Program-made: the position numbers and the translations under genes | The notes under the pieces: model-generated | What the model was told of the DNA's origin: nothing | Database searches by the model: none | What the model saw: only the letters and a program-made list of their open reading frames with translations | NCBI GenBank assembly: GCA_020637395.1 | Contig: JACJWA010000001.1 | Coordinates: 434,001-498,000 of the forward strand | Direction of reading: 5' to 3' | DNA from: Calditrichota bacterium | GTDB lineage: Bacteria > Electryoneota > RPQS01 | Length of the DNA stretch: 64,000 nucleotides | Part shown: positions 18,963-27,035 of the stretch, piece after piece | Layout of the letters: each line of letters begins with the position of its first letter | How positions within the stretch are numbered: the stretch's first letter is position 1

Positions 18963-20570
18963 TCAGAACTTCCAAACCGGATACTTGATGTGCGCGTTGA
19001 TGAAATCACGTTCTTCCTTGCGGAAAGGCTTGTGCACGATGTTGACTCCGAAGTAGATGATCACGAAAGCAATGGGACTGACAATTACACCAATCAGGCT
19101 GTCAAAGTACGGAGTAATCAGATAAAAGAGTCCCGCCGCTATCGCTGAGTTCAAAAGCAGCTTGAGAATCCCAACGGGATCGCCGCGGTGACCTATTCGC
19201 GTCCAAATGAAATAGTACATCACGCCGTCCTGCGCGAGAATCGCAAGCTCCGTGATCCACACCATCGCAATCACACCGTACTTTGGAAGCAGCCACAAGC
19301 CGAGCGCAATCTTCAGAAGGGCCGTGGCCTTGCTGTAGATCATCAGATCCACGCGCTCCGCGTTTTGCAGCACAAGGCCCAATGGAAACCGCAGGCTCGA
19401 TCCGAATACAAACACCGCCATCACGATAAGCAAACTATCCGCCTGCGCATACTCCGGATCAAACAGGTGCACGATCACCGGACGAGCCATCAGCGCAAGC
19501 CAGATTCCCACGGACAGCGAGATGAACAGCGTCGCCTTGGTGAGCAGCGCAAACCCGAAATTCGCCGAACTGCGCGCCGAATCCGTCCCGTACTCACTGA
19601 AAAAGAGCGGCGTGGCGACCGGTGCCAGCAATTGTTCCGGCAGGAACTTGACCACCAAGTCACGAATCCGATGGGCCAACGCAAAATACCCTGCCGCGAG
19701 ACCGCCCGCGATGCTCGAAATCAAAATCAAGTCCGTCGCCATACTCAAGAGCGACACGCCGAGTTCGTTCAAGTAGCTCAAGAGTCCAAACTTGCGAATC
19801 GGTTTCCACGCAGGAGTCTCACCCGCTATGTTCCGCAGCGGATTGCCGAATGCCTTGTGGTAATAGGCGAGAACATAAATCCCCAGATTGCTCGCCAGAA
19901 GAATAACCTCGACCACAAAGACCGCAACCAGAGTCGGAAAATACTGTGCGACAATGAAGATGCCGATCAGACGCAGCGTGTTGAATGTCACGCTGATGAT
20001 CAGAGTCGTGTGCTGCCTGAACATTCCGTCCAGCACGCTCTGATACAGCCGCGACATCATAAACGCGATTCCGCCGATCGCAAAAATCCGAATTGCCTGT
20101 GCCGAGTCGGGATAGTTGATCCACTTCGACATCGGTTCCGCAAGCGCAATCACGAGCAAAGCTGCCCCGACCGCAATGGCAAACTGAGTCTTGACTACCG
20201 ACTTGAACAGTCCGACAATCAGCCCGAGCCGCGAAGACGCATAGTATTCCGGAATAAACCGGTTCAGGACGTTGGGGATCCCGAATTGGAATAGCGGTGA
20301 ATAGTTCCAAAGCGCGCCCAGGAGCAGCAGCGAGTAAAGTCCGTACTCCTCAATCGAAAGCGTCTTGAGCAAAAGGCGAACGATGAGGTAAGTAAACACC
20401 GCTCCCTGGGCTCTTCCGACCAATAGAAAGAAAATGTTCCGAAAAACGCGGCGTTTCGGTCGAGGCGCGGGTGCTGCGCTGTCGGCGGCAGATTGACTCA
20501 AGTTCGATGCTTTCTTGACGGGAAGGTACGGTCTGTTGAGTGTATACTCATAACTGAACGGTGTGTTCAC
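18963..20570 (-). CDS. Polysaccharide flippase (MOP superfamily), start uncertain
   Basis: About 535 residues from GTG 20570. The frame remains open to 20675, but a terminator-like hairpin (20579-20605) lies in that extension, so a start below it is preferred; TTG 20501 is a further candidate close to the first helix (FRNIFFLLVGRAQGAVFTYL). The protein has 12-14 membrane helices, with LLLKTLSIEEYGLYSLLLL matching the Wzx/MOP flippase signature. It probably exports lipid-linked oligosaccharides. It is first in a same-strand run with the DUF1624 and asparagine-synthetase-like genes. Confidence 0.8.
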   Translation of the reverse strand: MNTPFSYEYTLNRPYLPVKKASNLSQSAADSAAPAPRPKRRVFRNIFFLLVGRAQGAVFTYLIVRLLLKTLSIEEYGLYSLLLLGALWNYSPLFQFGIPNVLNRFIPEYYASSRLGLIVGLFKSVVKTQFAIAVGAALLVIALAEPMSKWINYPDSAQAIRIFAIGGIAFMMSRLYQSVLDGMFRQHTTLIISVTFNTLRLIGIFIVAQYFPTLVAVFVVEVILLASNLGIYVLAYYHKAFGNPLRNIAGETPAWKPIRKFGLLSYLNELGVSLLSMATDLILISSIAGGLAAGYFALAHRIRDLVVKFLPEQLLAPVATPLFFSEYGTDSARSSANFGFALLTKATLFISLSVGIWLALMARPVIVHLFDPEYAQADSLLIVMAVFVFGSSLRFPLGLVLQNAERVDLMIYSKATALLKIALGLWLLPKYGVIAMVWITELAILAQDGVMYYFIWTRIGHRGDPVGILKLLLNSAIAAGLFYLITPYFDSLIGVIVSPIAFVIIYFGVNIVHKPFRKEERDFINAHIKYPVWKF

Positions 20571-20578
20571 TAAAATTA

Positions 20579-20605
20579 TGCCATCTTGGCGGTGCAAAGA
20601 TGGCA
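20579..20605 (-). terminator. Hairpin in the leader of the flippase gene
   Basis: A perfect 9-bp stem (TGCCATCTT 20579-20587 with AAGATGGCA 20597-20605), followed on the minus strand by TAATTTTAG. It could be a weak terminator or an attenuator just before the flippase start. Confidence 0.45.
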
Positions 20606-20745
20606 TCGTAGGCAAAGGCAATGCTCGGGTCGCTGAGGGGACTCTGGCCTCATTGCGCGCACAACGAGGATGCAATGCCCGGAGATTCTGACCTCAAGAT
20701 ATCTTCATCAGGCCAGAAAATCAACCAACTTTCCCCGAGACAAAA

Positions 20746-20774
20746 AACGGGTCAGCCGCATAGGCTAACCCGTT
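20746..20774 (-). terminator. Terminator next to the left attachment repeat; presumed ancestral tRNA-Glu terminator
   Basis: A 12-bp stem with one mismatch (AACGGGTCAGCC 20746-20757 with GGCTAACCCGTT 20763-20774) and U-runs on both strands (A6 at 20742-20747, T5 at 20777-20781). It sits 9 bp outside the copy of the tRNA-Glu 3' end at 20783-20797, in the position a tRNA terminator would hold in an empty chromosome. It also terminates the minus-strand genes of the element. Confidence 0.8.
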
Positions 20775-20782
20775 GATTTTTA

Positions 20783-20797
20783 GTAGCGCGTACGGGA
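20783..20797. repeat. Left attachment-site copy (distal duplicate of the tRNA-Glu 3' end)
   Basis: GTAGCGCGTACGGGA, identical to 46446-46460. Identity breaks immediately on both sides. Here the base after discriminator A73 is C then T, so the ancestral chromosomal tRNA may not have encoded the CCA end. Confidence 0.85.
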
Positions 20798-20863
20798 CGA
20801 ATCTTCAAACCTTCCCGTGGATAGTAACACTTGTCAAAACAAAGCGTTCAGCTGGGCGACCCA

Positions 20864-21475
20864 TCAACTACCGGGTTTCTTCCGCTTCCTTATCTTCGTC
20901 CCAGCGCCGCGAACAATTCCAGCGCCTTCTGAACGAGGAACTTGTGGGTGCAGTAGCCCGTGGGAAAAAGCTTCTCCCCAGGCCTTTGCCTGCCCCGCAG
21001 AGGCACGAAACTGTCTGACGCTGTCAACCACGCTCTGGAAGTCCAAATCAAGCTGTGGCACGGTCGAATAGGGAATCTCGACGATCGTGTCATAGCTTCC
21101 GATCTTTCCAGCATGCGTATCCTTCCAGTCGATCGAAGCTGAAATCAGTGTGTAGACTAAGCGGCATCGAACTTCAAAACCTAGATCATCAAGGCCGGTG
21201 ACCTTCTCCAGTTTGGCAATGAACCTATGGTACTCCTGTGGATTCACTGATTCAAGCCGTTCGAGCGCATAGAAAGCATGTCCCCATTCGCTCCTGACTG
21301 GCCCAGAATCGTCTTCGGCGCCGTCGGCGTCGAGTTCAAAGTCCTTGCGCAACTCCTCGTAGGTTTTGCCAAAGACCAAGCGATGAATTCGCTGACTCTC
21401 GGATGAATCGTGATCGGAAAGCACAGTACTAAATGCTTTGTGAAGATTCGTGAAGGACTCGCTATGGAATAACAA
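20864..21475 (-). CDS. Hypothetical protein, third gene of the ATPase module
   Basis: 203 residues, TTG start at 21475 overlapping the upstream stop by 14 bp, which implies translational coupling. The protein is mostly helical and charged, with no membrane segment, no signal peptide and a basic tail (KIRKRKKPGS). I do not recognise a domain. Its strict coupling to the PLD-like and ATPase genes suggests it is a subunit or a regulator of that module. The end of its reading frame lies 66 bp from the attachment repeat, so it is the outermost gene of the element. Confidence 0.7.
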   Translation of the reverse strand: MLFHSESFTNLHKAFSTVLSDHDSSESQRIHRLVFGKTYEELRKDFELDADGAEDDSGPVRSEWGHAFYALERLESVNPQEYHRFIAKLEKVTGLDDLGFEVRCRLVYTLISASIDWKDTHAGKIGSYDTIVEIPYSTVPQLDLDFQSVVDSVRQFRASAGQAKAWGEAFSHGLLHPQVPRSEGAGIVRGAGTKIRKRKKPGS

Positions 21476-22400
21476 AACGATGCTTCAATACGTGTCGATT
21501 TGCCGCTGGGTCAAATTCACGTTGCACATCGTCGCGCACATTCCGACCGAGACGGGTCCAGGTGGTGTGCGAATTGGGATTGTTTGTAGTATCAAAGCCA
21601 TTCGCCATAAGGACGCCTGCAAGATTTGAAATCAAATAGCGGTCATGAAAGTCATCCCAAATGAAGACCTCAACAGAAAGATTCGCATCCCTAATCTTTG
21701 TCGCAAAGTCCGCACGAAAATAACCCTCGAGTTCATCGATTGTAGGAAATCTTCGAGAATTCCCATTTCCAATATAGCTAGCTCTGTGAATCTCGATTCT
21801 TGGTACAGGACTTCGGTTTCGAGCCAAAAGTATCAAGTCTATGATACCACGGTAACCACCACGACCTGGATCCAGATGCGGATCGATTAACATCAAGGAG
21901 TTCGCATGTATCATAAATGGGCCTAGCTGTGTGGCATACTGTTCGTTAGTGCGCGTAAGACGAACAGAATTACTTCTGTCTTTCCACCAAGTAGTAGCTG
22001 ATAGTCGGGTTATCGCTGCAACAATTGGTTCCTCGTCAAATTGAACAGCTGTTTCTTCGCAAGCAACGACTCCCAATAGAGATGAAACGCGGTGTGACTC
22101 GACGGCCTCGTTGCACCATTGGACATCAGATGTTGGACTTAACTCCAAGGCATTTTCCGCAAGTCGCAAGCGACCTTGTGTTGAGAGCTTAGATAGGATT
22201 TCTTTTGCGTACTTAAGCATTGTGCCGTCAGTTGATGTAAACGACTTAAGCCAGTCACCTTTTCGTAAATTCCTAACGAAACCATCGTCAAAAATTGCCT
22301 CTCTTAGATGTGCTAAGCAGATATCACCAAGTTCCGTGCTCGAATATCCAGATGCATAGAAAACACGTGGTCCGATCGCGTACTCATTTAGAAGTGCCAC
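21462..22400 (-). CDS. PLD-like half-site protein (HDR motif), candidate effector of the ATPase module
   Basis: 312 residues, GTG start at 22400 sharing one base with the stop of the ATPase gene (TAGTG), so the two are translationally coupled. The C-terminal half has a strand plus acidic turn (LMLIDPHLD at ~170-180) and later F-x-W-D-D-F-H-D-R-Y-L-I, a pattern seen in phospholipase-D-like folds that keep only part of the HKD motif. These occur as DNA-binding or nuclease modules in several prokaryotic conflict systems. The N-terminal half has no recognised domain. Whether it cleaves nucleic acid cannot be judged; the classical H-x-K is absent. Confidence 0.6.
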   Translation of the reverse strand: MALLNEYAIGPRVFYASGYSSTELGDICLAHLREAIFDDGFVRNLRKGDWLKSFTSTDGTMLKYAKEILSKLSTQGRLRLAENALELSPTSDVQWCNEAVESHRVSSLLGVVACEETAVQFDEEPIVAAITRLSATTWWKDRSNSVRLTRTNEQYATQLGPFMIHANSLMLIDPHLDPGRGGYRGIIDLILLARNRSPVPRIEIHRASYIGNGNSRRFPTIDELEGYFRADFATKIRDANLSVEVFIWDDFHDRYLISNLAGVLMANGFDTTNNPNSHTTWTRLGRNVRDDVQREFDPAANRHVLKHRFVIP

Positions 22401-24145
22401 TAGAAGACCTCCCGCAACCCTTCTTCAAAGAACCCACCCGGCCACGCTTTAACTAGTTCACCCTGATTATTCAGTGGCATTTCGCGCACAATGCTGCGAG
22501 TCCCATCAGGTTCAACGAAAAGTACCATCACATCATTTGGAGTCACAGGGGTCTGTTCAGCCGCGAGTTTTCCTTGCGAAGTTTCTCTGATTCGTCTCAT
22601 CACGCGAAGCAACAAGTGCTCGCTGTGCGTTTCGATGACAAAATTATTGCGATTAGTGCCCAAAGCGGAATCTATAAATAGATCTCCAAGATCTGCCTGA
22701 ATAGCCGGATGGAGGTGTATCTCGGGCTGTTCAATAGCAATGAACGAATCTTTGTAGGCGTAGGAATAAACAAGCACAGGCAGTACTTGGCTGACGCCGA
22801 TCCCGACATCGCGATGGCTTACAACGGTACTGGATCGCTTGTCAATCATAATTAATTCATTAAGCCTTTCTGCATCGGAATTCTTGATTAGTTCGGCAAG
22901 CTTGCTGGCCTCCAGTTCTGTGTCCTTAATCGCAGGCTGCCCACCTTCGAGGTTTCCCTCTCTATCGAATTCTCCAGTGATTTCGATCCCGGTATCATTT
23001 ATCCGTTCGAGTCCTGCTGTCAAAGGTTCATCAAGATCATCTAACGCAACATAGTCTCGAACTGCAAGCTCGTAGTGAGTCTGCAATCTGTTTGGATCAG
23101 ACAACCACTCGTTTACTTTGTCGCGGACGGATTTGTTGCGCCTGACCACATCCCAAGCATACCCACCTCCTGCCATCCAATTTGATTCGTGATCTTGTGT
23201 AAACGCAAGGTGTCGCGCAGGGTAGGACCGCAACGGACCGAGGTAAACTAGCTTTGACAAAACAGCTGCGATTGATTCGTGTACACCCGCCAGCAATTCA
23301 TCAAGTGTCCTTGGCATAAAAGAGCGTACGGCGTCTGCAAGGTCTTCGCGTCTATTTGCGCGGCTGATAGTGAATAGTCTTGCTTGTCCTGCGGGACTGA
23401 ATGCGCTGCTTTCAGAAAGACCTCGGGGGAATAGTCTTTTGCATTCGGCGAATACTCCGCTGGTCAACTCGCCTATCGTTTCATTAATTCCTTCAAAATC
23501 GCTCGGGTGAAGCGCCTCGGTTGTCGTCGACAACATCACAATGGCTTCAATCACTTCACGAAATGCCGCGTGCTCATGGTTGAGTGACCTTAGCTGAAGC
23601 ATTTTGTTGGACGGATTCAGTGTGAAGCTCACTAAGGGGAGTCCGTCTCCCTCTACCAAGAGTGCTTGGACAGATGGATTGCCCGTAGGGACAAGTCGAC
23701 CTGTTGGCACCTCAACCATTATCCTTTTGTTGGTGCGCGGATCGACGCTCTCGCGTTTTTCCGTCACTTCAATATGTGACAACCCAATATCTACTGCTAC
23801 AGAGAGCAGTTTAACTTTTTCCAGAATGCTCGCGGCCAACGAAGTGCGGCTTGCGGCCTGCAATTCAACCGCCCAACGCATCGTATTGCTCGGGTTGCGT
23901 TGATGAATAAATTGTCGGAACCCTCCGAGGTCAACTGAATCACCACCTATCTTCGTTCTGTGTGTATCCAATACACTTACTTGTTGCTCGTCTGTTTCTT
24001 GTGCATGACGTGCGAACAATAGGCTGTGCAGAATACTTGACTTTCCAGAACTGTTTGCGCCATACACGAGCGTGATGGGACGGAGCGGGATCCGTTGCTC
24101 GGTGCCAAACGCTTTGAAATTGCCTACTGAAACGGCGTTAAACAT
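22400..24145 (-). CDS. ABC-type AAA ATPase, DUF3696 type
   Basis: 581 residues. Walker A at 29-37 (GANSSGKSS); signature-like VGIGVSQVLPVLVYSY before Walker B (FIAIEQPEIHLHP, ~466-478); an H-loop (VIETHSEHLLLRVMRR); and the DUF3696 tail ending in a W-P-G-G-F-F-E-E-G-L pattern. This is the SMC/RecF-like ATPase architecture of many anti-phage systems (the OLD, Septu and similar ATPase families), but there is no TOPRIM nuclease domain fused, so the effector must be a partner; the PLD-like gene is the natural candidate. A possible promoter lies at 24239-24268 (TTGCAG, 18 bp, TATCAA). It is separated from kwaB by 127 bp, so it is probably a transcript of its own. Confidence 0.85.
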   Translation of the reverse strand: MFNAVSVGNFKAFGTEQRIPLRPITLVYGANSSGKSSILHSLLFARHAQETDEQQVSVLDTHRTKIGGDSVDLGGFRQFIHQRNPSNTMRWAVELQAASRTSLAASILEKVKLLSVAVDIGLSHIEVTEKRESVDPRTNKRIMVEVPTGRLVPTGNPSVQALLVEGDGLPLVSFTLNPSNKMLQLRSLNHEHAAFREVIEAIVMLSTTTEALHPSDFEGINETIGELTSGVFAECKRLFPRGLSESSAFSPAGQARLFTISRANRREDLADAVRSFMPRTLDELLAGVHESIAAVLSKLVYLGPLRSYPARHLAFTQDHESNWMAGGGYAWDVVRRNKSVRDKVNEWLSDPNRLQTHYELAVRDYVALDDLDEPLTAGLERINDTGIEITGEFDREGNLEGGQPAIKDTELEASKLAELIKNSDAERLNELIMIDKRSSTVVSHRDVGIGVSQVLPVLVYSYAYKDSFIAIEQPEIHLHPAIQADLGDLFIDSALGTNRNNFVIETHSEHLLLRVMRRIRETSQGKLAAEQTPVTPNDVMVLFVEPDGTRSIVREMPLNNQGELVKAWPGGFFEEGLREVF

Positions 24146-24272
24146 ATGTAGCCCTTGAGTCGATCACATTGAAAGAAAATTGTTCGGTATCCAGGCGAGA
24201 TCCCTAGCTCCCGAAGAACTGACATGCACGATTGTAACTTGATAGAAGAAGGCAATCAGCTACTGCAACTTC

Positions 24273-25229
24273 CTATTCTGATAGCTGGCGCTTTGAATTA
24301 GCTTCATACGATTGACCCGTCATGATTGATTCAAGATAATCATCGTCAAGTAGCTTTAGAATTGCCCATCGGTCATCTTGGCTGAACTCGAGTTTTTCGC
24401 TGGTTCCCTTTCCAACAGTGGCAATCGGTAAATCGTACTTATTGATCACTGCCTTGAGGTCGCCCATTGTGAGCTTATCAAGGTATGGCTTGCCAGCAAT
24501 GTTCTTCAGCTTGGACACCTTTTGAAGATGTCCCATACATGCGGTTCGAAATTCACTAAAGTTCGCAATGGGAACATGCTGTTCGATTAGGTCAAGTGTT
24601 TCGCGCGCGGTTTCTTTAAGCATCTCGTAGAAACGAAATATCTTATGGAATCCATCCTTGTTGCTGATGAACAAATCGTCACCAAGCACTAAGCAGTCAA
24701 AATAAGCATCAAACAGAAAGGTGGTTTCAGTAAGTTTGTCGTACTGGCCATCCTTTAGAAAAATACCAAAACGCTTGGATCTGCTTAGTTCTTTGGACTT
24801 GGTATAGAAGCGAAAGAAGTAAGCGGTCGGTTGGTCGCGCTGCTTAAGAATGACCGCACAGAAGCGAAGCCTATTGATAAAGTCGTCGTCGGCAGAAAAT
24901 TCATAGAGTTCTGTCAAGTCCGCGAGGGCTTCAAACTGTTCTTTGATTTCAGGATGTCTTTCTAATGACAGCCATTCCAATTCATGCGATCTAAGCACCG
25001 CTTGTGGGTCGTACTTGCTTAAAGAGATATCGCCAGTTTCGACACCATTGTATCTGCGCTTCCAATCACGAACCAGGGACCTGAATTCAGAAGCCACGTT
25101 CTTACTAATGCTCACCAACTCAAACTCGGGTCCTTGTTCTTCATCTGAACATGCAAAGCAGAGCTGAATGTTGGCCTTGCTTATGTCTGACTTGATGAAG
25201 TCAAGCAATGCTTTCCTAGCAGCCTTCAT
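24273..25229 (-). CDS. kwaB: Kiwa defence protein KwaB (DUF4868)
   Basis: 318 residues, soluble. The sequence has the DUF4868 pattern, including the run A-Y-F-F-R-F-Y-T-K-S-K-E-L, then FLFDAYFDCLVLGDDLFISN and KDGFHKIFRFYE, typical of KwaB. In Kiwa, KwaB binds DNA and works with the membrane protein KwaA, which senses phage attack at the inner membrane, to block phage replication and late transcription. The length agrees with known KwaB proteins (about 310-320). The start overlaps the kwaA stop by 4 bp (ATGA type). Last gene of the hsdR-hsdM-hsdS-kwaA-kwaB run. Confidence 0.87.
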   Translation of the reverse strand: MKAARKALLDFIKSDISKANIQLCFACSDEEQGPEFELVSISKNVASEFRSLVRDWKRRYNGVETGDISLSKYDPQAVLRSHELEWLSLERHPEIKEQFEALADLTELYEFSADDDFINRLRFCAVILKQRDQPTAYFFRFYTKSKELSRSKRFGIFLKDGQYDKLTETTFLFDAYFDCLVLGDDLFISNKDGFHKIFRFYEMLKETARETLDLIEQHVPIANFSEFRTACMGHLQKVSKLKNIAGKPYLDKLTMGDLKAVINKYDLPIATVGKGTSEKLEFSQDDRWAILKLLDDDYLESIMTGQSYEANSKRQLSE

Positions 25230-25759
25230 TCTTGCGCCCCATTTGCGTTGAACACATACATATCCTCCCCAATTCTAATTGCCCCGATTTCCGTGCCTCG
25301 CTTAAGCCGTGACTTTGACAGAATCGTGAAGACATGACCCTTATCGTCTTCGATTTCATAGACGTGCCAGCCTAACAGATTCAGAACTGGATTGATGTGA
25401 ATCATGTCCGAATTGACATACAAAACGGCTAATACTACCAGGAAGATTCCAAGACTAAGCAGGTCTCCGATCTCGCAGGATGGCAGTGCGATGAAAGGGA
25501 GAAGATAGGTCACAATATAGCTCATAGCCTCCCCATCGCGGCGCTGGATCGAAGCGACTTTAAGCGTGAGTGGATTTATTCCTTGCACGATCTTAAGGAA
25601 GACCATAAGCCCAAGAAAACAGAAGGCTGCAAATCCAACGGCAATGTATGCACCGATTCTGTTCTGCCGTGCAAGAAGTTGGATGGCGAAAATAATCCAA
25701 AGCGGAAGATAGGAACTGGCAAAAAGAATCAGCTTTGTAAACAAGTTAGGCATTCGCAC
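25226..25759 (-). CDS. kwaA: Kiwa membrane protein KwaA
   Basis: 177 residues with four membrane helices (~10-28, 35-57, ~78-92, 97-115) and a soluble C-terminal part containing L-L-G-W-H-V-Y-E-I-E. The N-terminal S-Y-L-P-L-W-I-I-F stretch and this G-W-x-x-Y-x-x-E element are what one expects in KwaA. It sits directly before kwaB and overlaps it by 4 bp. Its own start lies 14 bp inside hsdS, which ties Kiwa expression to that of the restriction operon. Identification rests on size, topology, motif and partner, so it is strong as a pair. Confidence 0.85.
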   Translation of the reverse strand: MRMPNLFTKLILFASSYLPLWIIFAIQLLARQNRIGAYIAVGFAAFCFLGLMVFLKIVQGINPLTLKVASIQRRDGEAMSYIVTYLLPFIALPSCEIGDLLSLGIFLVVLAVLYVNSDMIHINPVLNLLGWHVYEIEDDKGHVFTILSKSRLKRGTEIGAIRIGEDMYVFNANGAQE

Positions 25760-27035
25760 CTCGCAATGCTTTCTCCTGCAATTCCATTTCGAGAAGTAGT
25801 TCTGTCATATGCGCTTCGCGCCATTTGGCTGTGAGTTCACCCGTGAATGCACGCTGCAAAAGCAAAGTGAATATGTTGTTTATTGCATTTCGGCTTTCGC
25901 GTTGATTTGCGACATTCGCGCGAAAGTCTCTTACCAATGAACTCCACTGAGATTGCATGCTAATGGGCGGCAAAGGAACTTGAACTTGTCTAAGGTCGGT
26001 GTTGTTAATTGTTGCCATTCCAATCGCATGCTTCACGCCAGTTTGAAGCGACCTACGCCCAAATGGACAGTTTAAGTAATAACTTATGTATTCAGGCGTA
26101 GATAGATCGGGTACTATTCTGACGCGAATGTTTTTGCTTTCGAAAACTGCAGGACCTAGTTCTTCTGTAATGACTGCACACTTGCCAACCAATTCGGGCG
26201 TGTTCACCCTGTTCAACAGGATATCGCCTGGTTGAAGCGAATAGGATTCTAACTCGCTTTGATCTAGTCGGATTTGGTCAATTCTAGATAAATCGAGAGC
26301 ACCATTCTTGATGTTATACATCTTCAAAATGGTAATCCCGCTACCATAAAACGTAACCGGTTTGTACAGCCCATTTCGCGTGTCGGCAATAACTTCTGCC
26401 ATTTCCACAACTGGCCAGTCATAGGGATTGATAGCAGGATCTCCAAACATCTTATTAAACATCGCAGGTAGAACCTGTTCGGTGTTTGCATCGGCTTCAT
26501 TGCGCAGCTTTCGGACTGTATCGGCTTGATCAAGTATCTCGACAATGCGTTTTTGCTCGGACTGGGGTGGAATCGGTATTTGCTGCAGCAAGTAAAGTGA
26601 CACGTTAAGATTTCGGAGTCCGGAAGTGGTGCTCTGAATTCGAATCAATTCTGCTTTGGCCTTCGTCGAGTTGAGGAAGTAGAAAAGGTACCTTGGCGAA
26701 ACGACTTTGGAATTTGGGCGGCAACGAAGGGTAAAATTCGAGAAAAGGTATTGCCGCCCGTCTGATGGCTGTTCGAAGAAAGCGTTCTTGCCTATGAGGC
26801 GCTCACTTCCTGACGAGGTAGTTATAAGTATGTCGCCGTTTCGGAGTTGATAACGTTCAGCCGCCTTCTTAGTGACCTGCCTCATTGCAATATCATCAAG
26901 AACAAGAGCACCTTCATGAATGTTCGTTGAACGCAAGACAGGATGGTCCGTATCGTTTTCAAGTGGCGGAGCGCCCCAAATTCCAGTTTGCGCTTCCACT
27001 AGGGCTGTTGAAAGTGAGGTGTATTGCCAGTTCAT
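25746..27035 (-). CDS. hsdS: Type I restriction-modification specificity subunit HsdS
   Basis: 429 residues with two target-recognition domains (~1-150 and ~205-370), each followed by the helical conserved region of the family (PPQSEQKRIVEILDQADTVR at ~156, and the shorter C-terminal copy near LPPISMQSQWSSLVRDFRAN). It sets the DNA sequence recognised by the methylase and nuclease subunits. The start overlaps the hsdM stop by 4 bp and the end overlaps kwaA. Both TRDs seem intact. The target sequence cannot be predicted by eye. Confidence 0.92.
   Translation of the reverse strand: MNWQYTSLSTALVEAQTGIWGAPPLENDTDHPVLRSTNIHEGALVLDDIAMRQVTKKAAERYQLRNGDILITTSSGSERLIGKNAFFEQPSDGRQYLFSNFTLRCRPNSKVVSPRYLFYFLNSTKAKAELIRIQSTTSGLRNLNVSLYLLQQIPIPPQSEQKRIVEILDQADTVRKLRNEADANTEQVLPAMFNKMFGDPAINPYDWPVVEMAEVIADTRNGLYKPVTFYGSGITILKMYNIKNGALDLSRIDQIRLDQSELESYSLQPGDILLNRVNTPELVGKCAVITEELGPAVFESKNIRVRIVPDLSTPEYISYYLNCPFGRRSLQTGVKHAIGMATINNTDLRQVQVPLPPISMQSQWSSLVRDFRANVANQRESRNAINNIFTLLLQRAFTGELTAKWREAHMTELLLEMELQEKALRGANA

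Noticed and set aside
20773..21018. Plus-strand open frame beginning near the left attachment repeat
   Set aside because: It overlaps the end of the 20864-21475 gene in antisense, has no ribosome-binding site and makes sense only as the possible continuation of the recombinase frame in an excised circle.
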